From positions 1 through 21,720 of the forward strand of contig SZPE01000075.1 of NCBI GenBank assembly GCA_030263555.1: a stretch of DNA of 21,720 nucleotides, in the 5' to 3' direction. This document shows, in pieces, positions 1 to 7,155 of the stretch. The position numbers were made by a program, and so were the translations under genes. The stretch comes from CFX2 sp014338005. Lineage in GTDB: Bacteria > Chloroflexota > Anaerolineae > Aggregatilineales > Phototrophicaceae. Positions within the stretch are counted from its first letter, which is position 1. Each line of letters starts with the position of its first letter. A model generated the notes under the pieces. It was not told where the DNA came from and searched no databases. It saw only the letters and a program-made list of their open reading frames with translations.

Positions 1-643
1 GTGTCGGCGATTCGTCGCTGCAAATCTCGGCACTGTACCATACATCATCTTCGGTTTCGGGCGTGCCGCGATCATCCTTCGTGATCTTGAGGTGCAGCCG
101 TCCCTGTGCGTCTACTTCGACATTCGACGATGACCAGTTGTTCGGCCCCGGAGCAAGCCCATCGCCGTTTTTAATCCGCCAGGTCATGCCGGCAAACTGG
201 ATGGTCGGCAGGTTGGGATTGAGGTCGCAGTAGCCGGTTTCGGTATCTTGCCGCGTGGCGTCAATAGTAAACCGCCAGGTGGCGCTCCATTCGCCTGTTA
301 CATCCTGCGCGCCGATGGCTTTCACGCGCCAGTAATAATCGCCGTCGGCCAGCTCAAAGGCGCGGTAGCTGACCCCGTTGATAACCTCGGCTTCCTGTAT
401 GAGCTGGCTGAAGCCGGGATCGTCGGAAATCTGTATCAGATAGGAACCGGCACTAATGACCGGCTCCCATTGCAGCGTGGGACACACGCTGCCGGTTTGC
501 TGACCATCAAGCAGTGACAGAAGCGCCGGGGCGGTAAGCGGCAGAGTATCCTGCGCTGAGGCGAAGGGCAGTGAGAGAATGAGGGTCAGCAGGGCGAGGG
601 GGATAAACAGCCGGGGCATATGACGAAGCCGTTCGGTGAACAT
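1..643 (-). CDS. Secreted protein with fibronectin-like and lectin/GH16-like domains (partial, 3' end outside window)
   Basis: An open frame runs leftward from ATG at 643 to the window edge (214 codons) without a stop. The start is chosen because GAGGGG lies 5 bases upstream; a second in-frame ATG (ending at 619) has no such site. Residues 9-30 form a signal peptide (hydrophobic core, then ASA before QD). Residues about 38-128 resemble a fibronectin type III or Ig-like fold (SLLDGQ, PTLQWEPV, YLIQISDD, YYWRVKAIG, WSATWRFTID). From about residue 140 a new domain begins (IQFAGMTWRIKNG, PGPNNWSSSNVEVDAQGRL, WYSAEI) that looks like the N-terminal strands of a concanavalin-type or GH16 domain. The missing 3' part would carry the ExDxxE catalytic motif if it is GH16, so hydrolase activity cannot be judged. 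A probably exported polysaccharide-binding or -cleaving protein; the class is likely, the family uncertain. Confidence 0.75.
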   Translation of the reverse strand, partial: MFTERLRHMPRLFIPLALLTLILSLPFASAQDTLPLTAPALLSLLDGQQTGSVCPTLQWEPVISAGSYLIQISDDPGFSQLIQEAEVINGVSYRAFELADGDYYWRVKAIGAQDVTGEWSATWRFTIDATRQDTETGYCDLNPNLPTIQFAGMTWRIKNGDGLAPGPNNWSSSNVEVDAQGRLHLKITKDDRGTPETEDDVWYSAEICSDESPT

Positions 644-677
644 TTTTACCCCTCACTGATATAAAAATATGGAAATA

Positions 678-686
678 ATTATAACA
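678..686 (-). promoter_or_regulatory. Extended -10 promoter of the leftward secreted protein gene
   Basis: On the minus strand the sequence TGT-TATAAT is a perfect extended -10 element. It lies 34 bases before the ATG at 643 and just beyond the stop of the upstream gene (711-713), so the secreted-protein gene probably has its own promoter. No good -35 hexamer is visible, which fits an extended -10 type. Confidence 0.55.
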
Positions 687-710
687 TGCTTTGGTGAAAA
701 CCGGCACTGC

Positions 711-1208
711 TTACATGCCGGCCAGCCAGTCGGTGACGGAAGCGTAACGCGGCAGATATTCCACGAGGCGGGCAGGCAGCCCGGTGGTGTCCGGCGCGAT
801 CAGGGCGGTCGGGCGCGCCAGCAGCGCGCTGGTTGACGACAGAACTAACACCTGTGGGGGCAAACTTAAATCCAGGTTGCGGAAAAACACGATGTCCTCG
901 CTGCCATCGTCACGGCAGCCGACCACCTCCGCGCGGGGATGCAGATTACTGCGATGCCACAGAAAACTCCAGGCTTCCTCCCCGGCCAGCATATCGCCAT
1001 AGTCCAGCACGACCAACTCCGGCACGATATAACGCTCCGGTTTCCCCAGGAAGCGCACGCCGTATTGAATCAAAAAATCGCCGCTGACAGAAATTTCTAC
1101 CCCCGGCTGTGGAGCAAGCGCGAGCGCCTGCGCTGCCCCGGCCTGTAAAACGACCCCGGCGAGCAGATCGTAAACCGGGGCGCGTTCAGGGATGTTTGCG
1201 CCGGGCAT
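711..1208 (-). CDS. Hypothetical protein, 165 aa, unknown function
   Basis: I do not recognise this protein. It has 165 residues, begins MPGANIPERAPVYDLLAGVV, and shows no signal peptide, convincing membrane span or catalytic motif. It has a single Cys, in VVGCRDDGSED (about residue 98), and a hydrophobic stretch PPQVLVLSSTSALLA (about 117-131) that looks like a buried beta-alpha element. Its ATG overlaps the stop of the upstream membrane-protein gene by one base (TGATG at 1206-1210), so the two are surely cotranscribed and probably translationally coupled. That implies a joint role with the His-rich membrane protein, but what it is cannot be said. The clean coupling and long open frame make it a real gene. 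Confidence 0.7.
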   Translation of the reverse strand: MPGANIPERAPVYDLLAGVVLQAGAAQALALAPQPGVEISVSGDFLIQYGVRFLGKPERYIVPELVVLDYGDMLAGEEAWSFLWHRSNLHPRAEVVGCRDDGSEDIVFFRNLDLSLPPQVLVLSSTSALLARPTALIAPDTTGLPARLVEYLPRYASVTDWLAGM

Positions 1209-1522
1209 CAGTGATGTGCAGCCTCGGCGCTGTGATCGGCAGCCGCTTCGATGGCGTGTTCGTCGTGATGATGGTCATCCGGCGCGGGCTGATTGATGTC
1301 ATCGAAACGTTTGTGCGGCTGCGCCGTGCCGACCCAGCCGACCAGCCCCAGGATGAACAGCAGCCCTCCGGCGGCCAGCATCAGGCCGGTGAAGCCGGTA
1401 TCGCCCTGGATGACACCAAAACCCAGCGCCAGAACGGCCAGAACAAGCCCCAGACCGGCGACCATCGCCGTACCCAGCACGGCAGGGTTGGAATCCGCGC
1501 TAATTTTTTCAGTCACTTTCAC
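1208..1522 (-). CDS. Small two-helix membrane protein with His-rich C-terminus
   Basis: The frame is open back to 1687, but the likely start is the GTG at 1520-1522: GGAG lies 10 bases before it, and longer versions would run through the divergent promoter region. This gives 104 residues (MKVTEKISADSNPAVLG...). Two hydrophobic helices are visible, about residues 14-38 (VLGTAMVAGLGLVLAVLALG) and 43-66 (FTGLMLAAGGLLFILGLVGW). A polar tail follows with many His and Asp/Glu (DDHHHDEH, then DHSAEAAHH). Such a tail could bind metal, but no family is recognised; an accessory subunit of a membrane complex is one possibility. The gene heads a two-gene leftward unit and its stop overlaps the start of the next gene. 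Confidence 0.65.
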   Translation of the reverse strand: MKVTEKISADSNPAVLGTAMVAGLGLVLAVLALGFGVIQGDTGFTGLMLAAGGLLFILGLVGWVGTAQPHKRFDDINQPAPDDHHHDEHAIEAAADHSAEAAHH

Positions 1523-1577
1523 CGAAACTGGACTCCTTTTTTGTTGAAACACAATGGTAAACTCTGAAGATGGCATA

Positions 1578-1606
1578 ATTGTGCCGCTATAATACAAACA
1601 CGTCAA
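1578..1606 (-). promoter_or_regulatory. Candidate promoter for the leftward membrane-protein operon
   Basis: On the minus strand TTGACG (1601-1606) and CACAAT (1578-1583) are separated by 17 bases. They lie about 55 bases ahead of the GTG start at 1522. The -35 is good and the -10 only moderate, so this is a plausible but unproven promoter. Confidence 0.35.
1588..1593 (+). promoter_or_regulatory. Consensus -10 box for the histidine phosphatase gene
   Basis: A perfect TATAAT sits about 70 bases before the TTG start at 1662. The -35 region 17 bases upstream (TGAAGA, 1565-1570) is weak. The box falls inside the spacer of the candidate minus-strand promoter, so the two promoters may exclude each other. 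Confidence 0.45.
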
Positions 1607-1661
1607 CCCTGGTGGTGGGTGGCAGACGGCCATCTGGCCTCGCGGGTAAGAAAGGTCACTA

Positions 1662-2330
1662 TTGCGTATCAAACGTATTCTGCTCATCCGTCATGGGCAA
1701 ACAGACTGGAACATGGAGGGGCGCTGGCAGGGCAGCCTGCCCGTGCCGCTGAATGATGTCGGGCGGGCGCAGGCGCGGGCGCTGGCTTCTCATCTGCGTC
1801 AAAATCCCATCCGGGCGATTTACAGCAGCGATCTGCCGCGCGCCCTTGAGACAGCCGAATTTCTGGGCGCGGCGGTGGGCGTCCGGCCAAAACCTGATAC
1901 GCGCCTGCGCGAATTTGACCTGGGGATTTTCCAGGGTTTAAAGCGGGACGAAATGATGGCGCGTTATCCGGCGGAGTGGGCGTCATTTAATGCCGATTAC
2001 TGGGATTATACGATTCCCGGCGGCGAATCGCGGCGGATGCTTCAACAGCGTATGTGGGAAGCGTGGATGGATGTGATCGCCCGCGACGAAGGGCCGGAAG
2101 TGGCGGTCGTTTCGCATGGCGGCGCGCTCAAACTGCTGCTGCTCAGGCTGTTCGACGGCTCCCCAGCGGTCGGCGAACTGCGCCTGGAGAATACCTCGGT
2201 GACAACGGTGGAGCGGAATGGCACGGGTTGGAAACTGGCCGCCGCTGCCGATATTACTCACCTGGCCGCTTTATCGCAAAGCCTGTCGTCCGGGCCAATA
2301 AATTCGCCGCCGGAACATCAAAACATTTAA
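1662..2330 (+). CDS. Histidine phosphatase family protein (phosphoglycerate mutase-like)
   Basis: A 222-residue cytosolic protein of the branch-2-like small histidine phosphatases. The signature LIRHGQTDWN at residues 8-17 gives the phosphoacceptor His11 and Arg10. Arg60 (SSDLPRALETAEF), Glu84 (LREFDLGIFQGL) and His152 (VVSHGGALK) complete the phosphate pocket. The start is TTG at 1662: it is the only start codon between the in-frame stop at 1647-1649 and the RHG motif, and AAGG lies a few bases upstream. The family includes cofactor-independent phosphatases of sugar phosphates, CobC-like enzymes and phosphoserine phosphatases, so the substrate cannot be read from the sequence. The C-terminal 20 residues (ALSQSLSSGPINSPPEHQNI) look disordered. 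It lies ahead of pckA but is separated from it by a promoter region. Confidence 0.9.
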   Translation: MRIKRILLIRHGQTDWNMEGRWQGSLPVPLNDVGRAQARALASHLRQNPIRAIYSSDLPRALETAEFLGAAVGVRPKPDTRLREFDLGIFQGLKRDEMMARYPAEWASFNADYWDYTIPGGESRRMLQQRMWEAWMDVIARDEGPEVAVVSHGGALKLLLLRLFDGSPAVGELRLENTSVTTVERNGTGWKLAAAADITHLAALSQSLSSGPINSPPEHQNI

Positions 2331-2340
2331 AGCGGCTGTA

Positions 2341-2360
2341 TTTGTGACAAAAATCACAAA
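2341..2360. promoter_or_regulatory. CRP/FNR-family-like operator upstream of pckA
   Basis: A perfect inverted repeat TTTGTGA-N6-TCACAAA has 7-base arms. Its core TGTGA-N6-TCACA (2343-2358) is exactly the classical CRP consensus. The centre is near 2350.5, about 64 bases before the start site predicted from the -10 box at 2403-2408, close to class I activator spacing. Binding by a CRP-family protein is inferred. Confidence 0.6.
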
Positions 2361-2402
2361 TGAAACCAAGCATCTGTCATCGTGAATTGTCGCGCATCTC
2401 GA

Positions 2403-2408
2403 TACAAT
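2403..2408 (+). promoter_or_regulatory. Candidate pckA -10 box
   Basis: TACAAT lies 39 bases before the pckA ATG. No good -35 hexamer stands 16-18 bases upstream (TCGTGA at 2380-2385), which fits an activator-dependent promoter served by the upstream palindrome. Confidence 0.45.
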
Positions 2409-2447
2409 GAGTAGTTGTATGCCCTGGAGCAAAGGAGACAAGGGTTT

Positions 2448-4061
2448 ATGGTGCAGCAACCGGTCGAACAAACCATTCAGAGCAGTTATGGGCTGGAAAA
2501 TCACGGTCTGATAGACCTGGGAAACGTCTATTGGAACCTCAGCACGGCGGAGTTATACGAACACGCCATCCGTAATCGTGAAGGGCTGGTGGCTCATCTG
2601 GGGCCGCTGGTGGTACGAACCGGCCCGCATACCGGGCGCTCGCCGAACGATAAATTCATCGTGCGCGATGCCGAAACCGAAGGCACGGTCTGGTGGGGCA
2701 AGGTCAACCGCCCCTTTGACCCGGAAGATTTCGAGCGACTGCTGCTGCGGTTGCAGGCTTATTTTCAGCATCGTGATGTATACATCCAGGACTGTTTTGG
2801 CGGCGCGGATTCGCGCTACCGCCTGCCGATTCGTGTCATCACGGAGCGGGCCTGGCACAACCTGTTCGCCCGCACGATGTTCATTCGCCCAACGCCGGAG
2901 GAGCTCGCCAAACACGTGCCGGAGTTTACCGTCATCCAGGCCCCCGGTTTCCACGCCACGCCGGAGGTTGACAATACGCTGTCGCCCACCTTTATCCTGT
3001 TGAACTTCACCAAAAAACTGATCCTGATCGGCGGTACAGAATATGCAGGCGAGATCAAAAAGTCCATCTTCAGCGTGCTGAATTACGTCCTGCCCCGCCG
3101 TAACATCCTTTCAATGCACTGCTCGGCCAATTACGGCAAAAACAAGTTCGACTCGGCGATCTTTTTTGGCCTGTCCGGCACGGGCAAGACCACCCTCAGC
3201 GCCGACCCGAACCGCACCCTGATCGGCGATGACGAACATGGGTGGAGCGAAGACGGCATCTTCAACTTTGAAGGCGGCTGTTATGCGAAGGTCATCCGCC
3301 TGAGTGAGGAAGGCGAGCCGGAAATCTACGAAAAAACGCGGCAGTTTGGCACCGTGTTGGAAAACGTGGATATAGACGTGGTGACGCGCCGCCTGAACCT
3401 GGACAGCGAGCGGTTTACCGAAAATACCCGCGCCGCCTATTCGATTGAAACGATCACCAATGCCGATTATTCCGGCACATGCGGGCATCCGAAACAAATC
3501 ATCTTCCTGACCGCCGATGCCTTCGGGGTGCTGCCGCCGGTCGCCAAGCTGACGGCAGAACAGGCCATGTATTATTTCATCAGCGGGTATACGGCCAAAG
3601 TTGCCGGAACCGAACGCGGCGTCACCGAGCCGTCGGCGACCTTCAGCGCGTGTTTCGGCGCGCCCTTCCTGCCGCTGCACCCAATGGAATACGCCACGCT
3701 GCTGCGCGAAAAACTGAAAAACCATAAAGCGCAGGTCTGGCTGGTGAACACCGGCTGGACGGGCGGGCCGTATGGCATCGGCCACCGGATGAGCCTGAAA
3801 CACACGCGCGGCATCATTACCGCCATCCTTAGCGGCGCGCTGAACGAGGTTGAGACGTGGGAAGACCCGTTCTTCGGCCTGTGTATTCCGAAGACCGTGC
3901 CAGATGTGCCGGATGAAATTCTGAACCCGCGCGACACCTGGGACGACAAAGACGCTTATGATGCTAAAGCCACCGATCTGGCGCGGCGCTTCCGGGAGAA
4001 CTTCGAGCAGTATGCCGACGCCGCCGGGCCGGAAGTGCTGGCCGCCGGCCCGAAAGCCTGA
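2448..4061 (+). CDS. pckA: Phosphoenolpyruvate carboxykinase (ATP)
   Basis: ATP-dependent PEP carboxykinase (EC 4.1.1.49): oxaloacetate + ATP to PEP + CO2 + ADP, the entry to gluconeogenesis or, reversed, an ATP-yielding CO2 fixation. The frame is open from 2415, but ATG 2448 is chosen because AAAGGAG lies 10 bases upstream and the protein then has 537 residues, normal for the family. Visible motifs are the substrate loop RTGPHTGRSPNDKF (57-70), GGTEYAGEIKK (195-205), SMHCSANYG (222-230), the P-loop GLSGTGKTT (241-249, Lys247) and the metal-binding DDEHGW (261-266). All key residues are present. The ATP type is indicated by the P-loop form and by length; GTP enzymes are longer and differ here. 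mdh follows on the same strand, so both genes serve the oxaloacetate node. A CRP-like palindrome upstream suggests catabolite control. Confidence 0.98.
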   Translation: MVQQPVEQTIQSSYGLENHGLIDLGNVYWNLSTAELYEHAIRNREGLVAHLGPLVVRTGPHTGRSPNDKFIVRDAETEGTVWWGKVNRPFDPEDFERLLLRLQAYFQHRDVYIQDCFGGADSRYRLPIRVITERAWHNLFARTMFIRPTPEELAKHVPEFTVIQAPGFHATPEVDNTLSPTFILLNFTKKLILIGGTEYAGEIKKSIFSVLNYVLPRRNILSMHCSANYGKNKFDSAIFFGLSGTGKTTLSADPNRTLIGDDEHGWSEDGIFNFEGGCYAKVIRLSEEGEPEIYEKTRQFGTVLENVDIDVVTRRLNLDSERFTENTRAAYSIETITNADYSGTCGHPKQIIFLTADAFGVLPPVAKLTAEQAMYYFISGYTAKVAGTERGVTEPSATFSACFGAPFLPLHPMEYATLLREKLKNHKAQVWLVNTGWTGGPYGIGHRMSLKHTRGIITAILSGALNEVETWEDPFFGLCIPKTVPDVPDEILNPRDTWDDKDAYDAKATDLARRFRENFEQYADAAGPEVLAAGPKA

Positions 4062-4086
4062 GCGAGTCGAATCCGCCAACGGATAG

Positions 4087-4095
4087 TGGTATATT
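4087..4095 (+). promoter_or_regulatory. Candidate extended -10 promoter of mdh
   Basis: TGG-TATATT forms an extended -10 element 26 bases after the pckA stop. The transcript would begin at about 4102, inside the following hairpin. No clear -35 is visible. Confidence 0.35.
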
Positions 4096-4097
4096 AG

Positions 4098-4124
4098 TAG
4101 GGGCGAATCGCTGATTCGCCCCTA
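4098..4124. repeat. Perfect hairpin between pckA and mdh
   Basis: TAGGGGCGAATC, loop GCT, GATTCGCCCCTA: a 12-base-pair perfect stem with a 3-base loop. It is followed by a moderately T-rich run rather than a clean U-tract, so it may end pckA transcription weakly or protect the mRNA end. Its GGGGCG/CGCCCC arms recur at 5129-5152 and 21601-21621. Confidence 0.7.
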
Positions 4125-4156
4125 TACGATTTTACTTCTGAGGAGAAAATGTTTCG

Positions 4157-5101
4157 ATGGCTCGCAAAAAAGTAACTATTGTCGGCGCAGGAAACGTTGG
4201 CGCGACCTGCGCGCACTGGATTGTCAGCAAAGACCTGGCCGATGTCGTGCTGGTGGACGTAGTAGAGGGGCTGGCACAGGGTAAGGCGCTCGACCTGGCG
4301 CAGTCCGCGCCGGTTATGGGCTTCGATGTTAAGTTGGTGGGTTCAACCAGCTATGAAGCGACTGCGGATTCTGATGTAGTGGTCATCACGGCGGGCGTGC
4401 CGCGCCGGAAAGACCCGGCCACCGGCAAATACCCCAGCCGGGATGAATTGGTCAAAACCAATCAGGGGATTGTCGGGGAGGTGACCCGGCAGGTCGCCAA
4501 ATATTCACCCAACAGCATCCTGGTCGTTGTGTCCAACCCGCTGGATGCGATGTGCCATGTGGCCTATCATGAGAGCGGCTTCCCCAGTGAGCGCGTCATC
4601 GGGCAGGCGGGTGCGCTGGACACGGCGCGCTACAAAACGTTTATCGCTATGGAACTGGGCGTGAGCGTCAGCGACATTCACGGTATTGTATTGGGCGGGC
4701 ATGGCGACACGATGGTTCCGCTGCCGCGCCATACGTCGGTGGCCGGTATCCCGGTGCGCGAGCTGATGGCAGAAGACCGTTTGCAGGCAATTATTCAACG
4801 AACCCGTAACGGCGGTGGGGAGATCGTCGGTTTAATTGGTGTGAGCGCGTGGTACGCGCCGGCAGCCGGCACGGTCGAAATGGTGGAGGCGATCCTCAAA
4901 GATCAGAAGCGCGTTATTCCCTCGGCTGTGCTGCTGAAAGGCCAGTATGGATACAACGACCTGTATATCGGCGTCCCGGTAGTGATCGGCGCGAACGGCG
5001 CCGAGCGGATTATCGAGATGGAACTTAACGACGAGGAGAAAGGGATGCTCGAAGTTAGTGCCAAAGCGGTGCGCGATGTTGTGAGCATTTTAGGTTACTA
5101 G
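4157..5101 (+). CDS. mdh: Malate dehydrogenase (NAD, LDH-like type)
   Basis: Interconverts malate and oxaloacetate with NAD (EC 1.1.1.37) in the TCA cycle. It has 314 residues, normal length. The Rossmann motif is GAGNVGA (10-16), with Asp34 at the end of strand 2 marking NAD preference. VSNPLDAM (125-132), Asp155 and Arg158 in GQAGALDTARYKTF, and the catalytic His182 in GGHGDTMVPL follow. Arg83 in GVPRRKD stands where lactate dehydrogenases have Gln, so malate rather than lactate is the substrate. The active-site loop between Arg83 and Arg95 (PRRKDPATGKYPSRDEL) is about six residues longer than the usual PRKPGMSRDDL form. AGGAG lies 11 bases before the ATG. An out-of-frame ATG at 4149 sits between the two and starts no real frame. 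pckA lies 95 bases upstream and supplies or uses the same oxaloacetate. Confidence 0.97.
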   Translation: MARKKVTIVGAGNVGATCAHWIVSKDLADVVLVDVVEGLAQGKALDLAQSAPVMGFDVKLVGSTSYEATADSDVVVITAGVPRRKDPATGKYPSRDELVKTNQGIVGEVTRQVAKYSPNSILVVVSNPLDAMCHVAYHESGFPSERVIGQAGALDTARYKTFIAMELGVSVSDIHGIVLGGHGDTMVPLPRHTSVAGIPVRELMAEDRLQAIIQRTRNGGGEIVGLIGVSAWYAPAAGTVEMVEAILKDQKRVIPSAVLLKGQYGYNDLYIGVPVVIGANGAERIIEMELNDEEKGMLEVSAKAVRDVVSILGY

Positions 5102-5128
5102 CTTTTCATGTTCTATTGAAACCTGGGC

Positions 5129-5152
5129 GGGGCGAGCAGGGTTACTCGCCCC
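5129..5152. repeat. Hairpin after mdh
   Basis: GGGGCGAG (5129-5136) and CTCGCCCC (5145-5152) form an 8-base-pair stem with an 8-base loop, 28 bases after the mdh stop. It is followed by ATTTGATT. It probably ends or stabilises the mdh transcript, and its arms resemble the hairpin between pckA and mdh. Confidence 0.6.
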
Positions 5153-5183
5153 ATTTGATTGCCTGTAGTGGTTGAGGGTAATG

Positions 5184-6263
5184 ATGTCTCAACGGGTTGT
5201 TGATTTGGACGGCGGCATGGCAATGGTCGTGACGGATCTGCATGGCGCGTGGGATGTGTACCGCCGCCTGCGTGACCAGTTTTTGAGCCAGCAGGGGACG
5301 GTAGATTATTTCGTGTTGTGTGGCGATCTCATTCACAGCGAGGGATTGGAGGAGGCTGATGCCAGCCTGGACATCCTGCTGGACATTATGGCGCTGCAAG
5401 CCGAGTTAGGCCAGAAGCGCGTGATTATGCTGCTGGGCAATCACGAGCTGCCGCACATTTACGGCCTGACGCTGGCAAAAGGTTCGGTGGAGTACACGCC
5501 GCGTTTTGAGGCGTCATTAACACGGCTCGACCAGCGGTACAAAGGCGCGCCTCGCCGCAAGGATGTCATCAACTTCCTGATGTCGCTGCCGTTTTTTGCC
5601 CGCACCAAAGCCGGGGTGCTGCTGACCCATGCCGGGGCGGCGGCGGACGTGTGTTCGGCCAAACACGTCGAGCGGCTGTTTAATCTCGATCACGCGGCGC
5701 TGATCGAGGCTGCCGACCGGGAGTTGAAAAAGTTCGACATCGCCAGCTTGCAGCGCGGTTATTCGCATTTCACCGGCTTGTCCTATGAGGAGCAGGCCAA
5801 ACGTTACCTGGCCGTTACCGGGGCGGACGACCCGCGTTATAACGATCTGCTGCGCGTTTTGTTCCTCAGTGGGCAGAATACCGATTTTGACCTGATGTGG
5901 AATACGCTGTTTTCCCAGAACGAACTGGAAGTGGGCGAGGCCATCTACCAGCGCACCGCGAAGAACTTTCTCCAATACATCTCGGAGGTCAGCCCCTACG
6001 AACAGCGCGTGCTGACAACCGGCCATATCGGCGTCAAGGACGGTTTTACCGAAGTGGGCAAACAGCAGCTTCGTTTCGCCAGTTATACCCACGCTTTCCC
6101 CAAGCGTTCGGCGCGTTATATGATGCTGGACTGCGCGGCCCCGGTTAAAACCACCGCTGACCTGATCCCCCGGCTCAAATTTGTGTTCGATCAGACTCTG
6201 CCGGCGGCGATTCCAGCAGCGATCCCACCAGCCCCGGCTGGCCTATCGCAAACGCCTGGATAG
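5184..6263 (+). CDS. Calcineurin-like metallophosphoesterase
   Basis: A soluble binuclear metal phosphoesterase of about 359 residues. Ligand motifs appear in the order of the family: TDLHG (Asp18, His20), CGDLIHSEG (Asp48), LLGNHEL (Asn86, His87), LLTHAG (His149) and TTGHIG (His281). The motifs DxHG-GDxx-GNHE resemble PPP-type Ser/Thr phosphatases and ApaH, but the second motif lacks the DRG of true PPP enzymes, so the substrate is open. ATG 5184 is preferred because GAGGG ends 5 bases before it; TTG 5172 and ATG 5181 are in-frame alternatives. The last 20 residues are Ala/Pro-rich (AAIPAAIPPAPAG) and are encoded in the 89 bases that overlap the 3' end of fmt on the other strand. It follows mdh after a hairpin, so it is probably not in the mdh operon. 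Confidence 0.88.
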   Translation: MSQRVVDLDGGMAMVVTDLHGAWDVYRRLRDQFLSQQGTVDYFVLCGDLIHSEGLEEADASLDILLDIMALQAELGQKRVIMLLGNHELPHIYGLTLAKGSVEYTPRFEASLTRLDQRYKGAPRRKDVINFLMSLPFFARTKAGVLLTHAGAAADVCSAKHVERLFNLDHAALIEAADRELKKFDIASLQRGYSHFTGLSYEEQAKRYLAVTGADDPRYNDLLRVLFLSGQNTDFDLMWNTLFSQNELEVGEAIYQRTAKNFLQYISEVSPYEQRVLTTGHIGVKDGFTEVGKQQLRFASYTHAFPKRSARYMMLDCAAPVKTTADLIPRLKFVFDQTLPAAIPAAIPPAPAGLSQTPG

Positions 6264-7128
6264 GCATGGCTTTGCGCCCGGCAAGCTGCACCTGTGCCGG
6301 GTAAAACAATCCTCGCCCCGCGCCGACGGCCAGGCCGCGTGGGGTTTCAAGCACACGCCCCGGCTCGCCCGCGCCCTCGTTTGCCGCGCCGCTGAGGATT
6401 TTAAGCTGCTGGCCGTTCCAGAAGGTATAAGTTCCCGGCCAGGGGGTGAAGGCGCGCACCAGCCGCTCAATCGTCCAGGCGTCCAGCCCCCAGTTAATAA
6501 ATCCGTCCTCTTTTTTGATCTGCGGCGCGTAGGTGATGCCGTCCTCCGGCTGCGGCTGCGGGATGATATGCCCGCTCAGATAACCGGGCAGGGTTTCGAT
6601 CAGTAGTTCCGCGCCCACCTGCGCCAGCCGGTCATGCAGCGATTGGCCGGTTTCATCGGGCATTATCGGGACTGCGCGCTGCGAAAGCATGGGGCCGGTG
6701 TCCAGCCCGGCGTCCATTTTCATGACGGTGATACCGGTTTCGGCATCCCCGGCGCGGATGGCGGCCTGGATGGGCGCTGCGCCGCGCCAGCGCGGCAGCA
6801 GAGAGGCATGGACGTTAATCGAGCCGTGTGGCGGAATATCCAGCACCGCCTGGGGGAGAATCTGCCCAAAGGCGGCCACAACATACACATCCGGCGTCCA
6901 TTGGCGCAGTTCTGCGACCGCTTCGGGACGGCGGATTTTTTCCGGCTGGAATACCGGGATACCGGCGGCCTGAGCCAGCCGCTTGACCGGAGAAGCCTGA
7001 AGCTGCCGGCTGCGCCCGGCAGGGCGGTCGGGTTGGGTGACGACGCCGATAACCTCGTGATGTTCGATCAGGACTTGCAGGGTCGGCACGGCAAAATCCG
7101 GCGTTCCCATAAAAACGACTTTCGCCAT
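6175..7128 (-). CDS. fmt: Methionyl-tRNA formyltransferase
   Basis: Formylates initiator Met-tRNA with 10-formyl-tetrahydrofolate (EC 2.1.2.9), needed for bacterial translation start. It has 317 residues, normal length. The N-terminus MAKVVFMGTPDFAVPTL is typical. Catalytic Asn105, His107 and Asp143 are seen in INVHASLLPRWRGAAPIQ and MDAGLDTGPML. A C-terminal domain for tRNA binding follows (INWGLDAWTIERLVRAFTPWPGT). The region after PDRPAGRS reads RQLQASPVK instead of the commoner GKKLTPSPVK, a small variation. GAGG lies 9 bases before the ATG. The usual neighbour def is absent here; instead recJ diverges from it. Its 3' end overlaps the phosphoesterase gene by 89 bases, tail to tail. Confidence 0.96.
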   Translation of the reverse strand: MAKVVFMGTPDFAVPTLQVLIEHHEVIGVVTQPDRPAGRSRQLQASPVKRLAQAAGIPVFQPEKIRRPEAVAELRQWTPDVYVVAAFGQILPQAVLDIPPHGSINVHASLLPRWRGAAPIQAAIRAGDAETGITVMKMDAGLDTGPMLSQRAVPIMPDETGQSLHDRLAQVGAELLIETLPGYLSGHIIPQPQPEDGITYAPQIKKEDGFINWGLDAWTIERLVRAFTPWPGTYTFWNGQQLKILSGAANEGAGEPGRVLETPRGLAVGAGRGLFYPAQVQLAGRKAMPIQAFAIGQPGLVGSLLESPPAESDRTQI

Positions 7129-7155
7129 GCGGTTTATCCTCTTGCTTGTTTGGGC

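Noticed and set aside
248..517. 89-aa rightward open frame near the left edge
   Set aside because: It is antisense to the partial secreted-protein gene, which has a signal peptide, a good ribosome site and a promoter.
1523..1687. N-terminal extension of the His-rich membrane protein up to a start at 1687
   Set aside because: It would run through both divergent promoters and into the phosphatase gene; the GTG at 1522 has GGAG upstream and gives a normal small membrane protein.
3111..4079. 322-aa open frame antisense to pckA
   Set aside because: It lies fully opposite a well-conserved enzyme and has no recognisable motif; long antisense frames are expected in GC-rich coding DNA.
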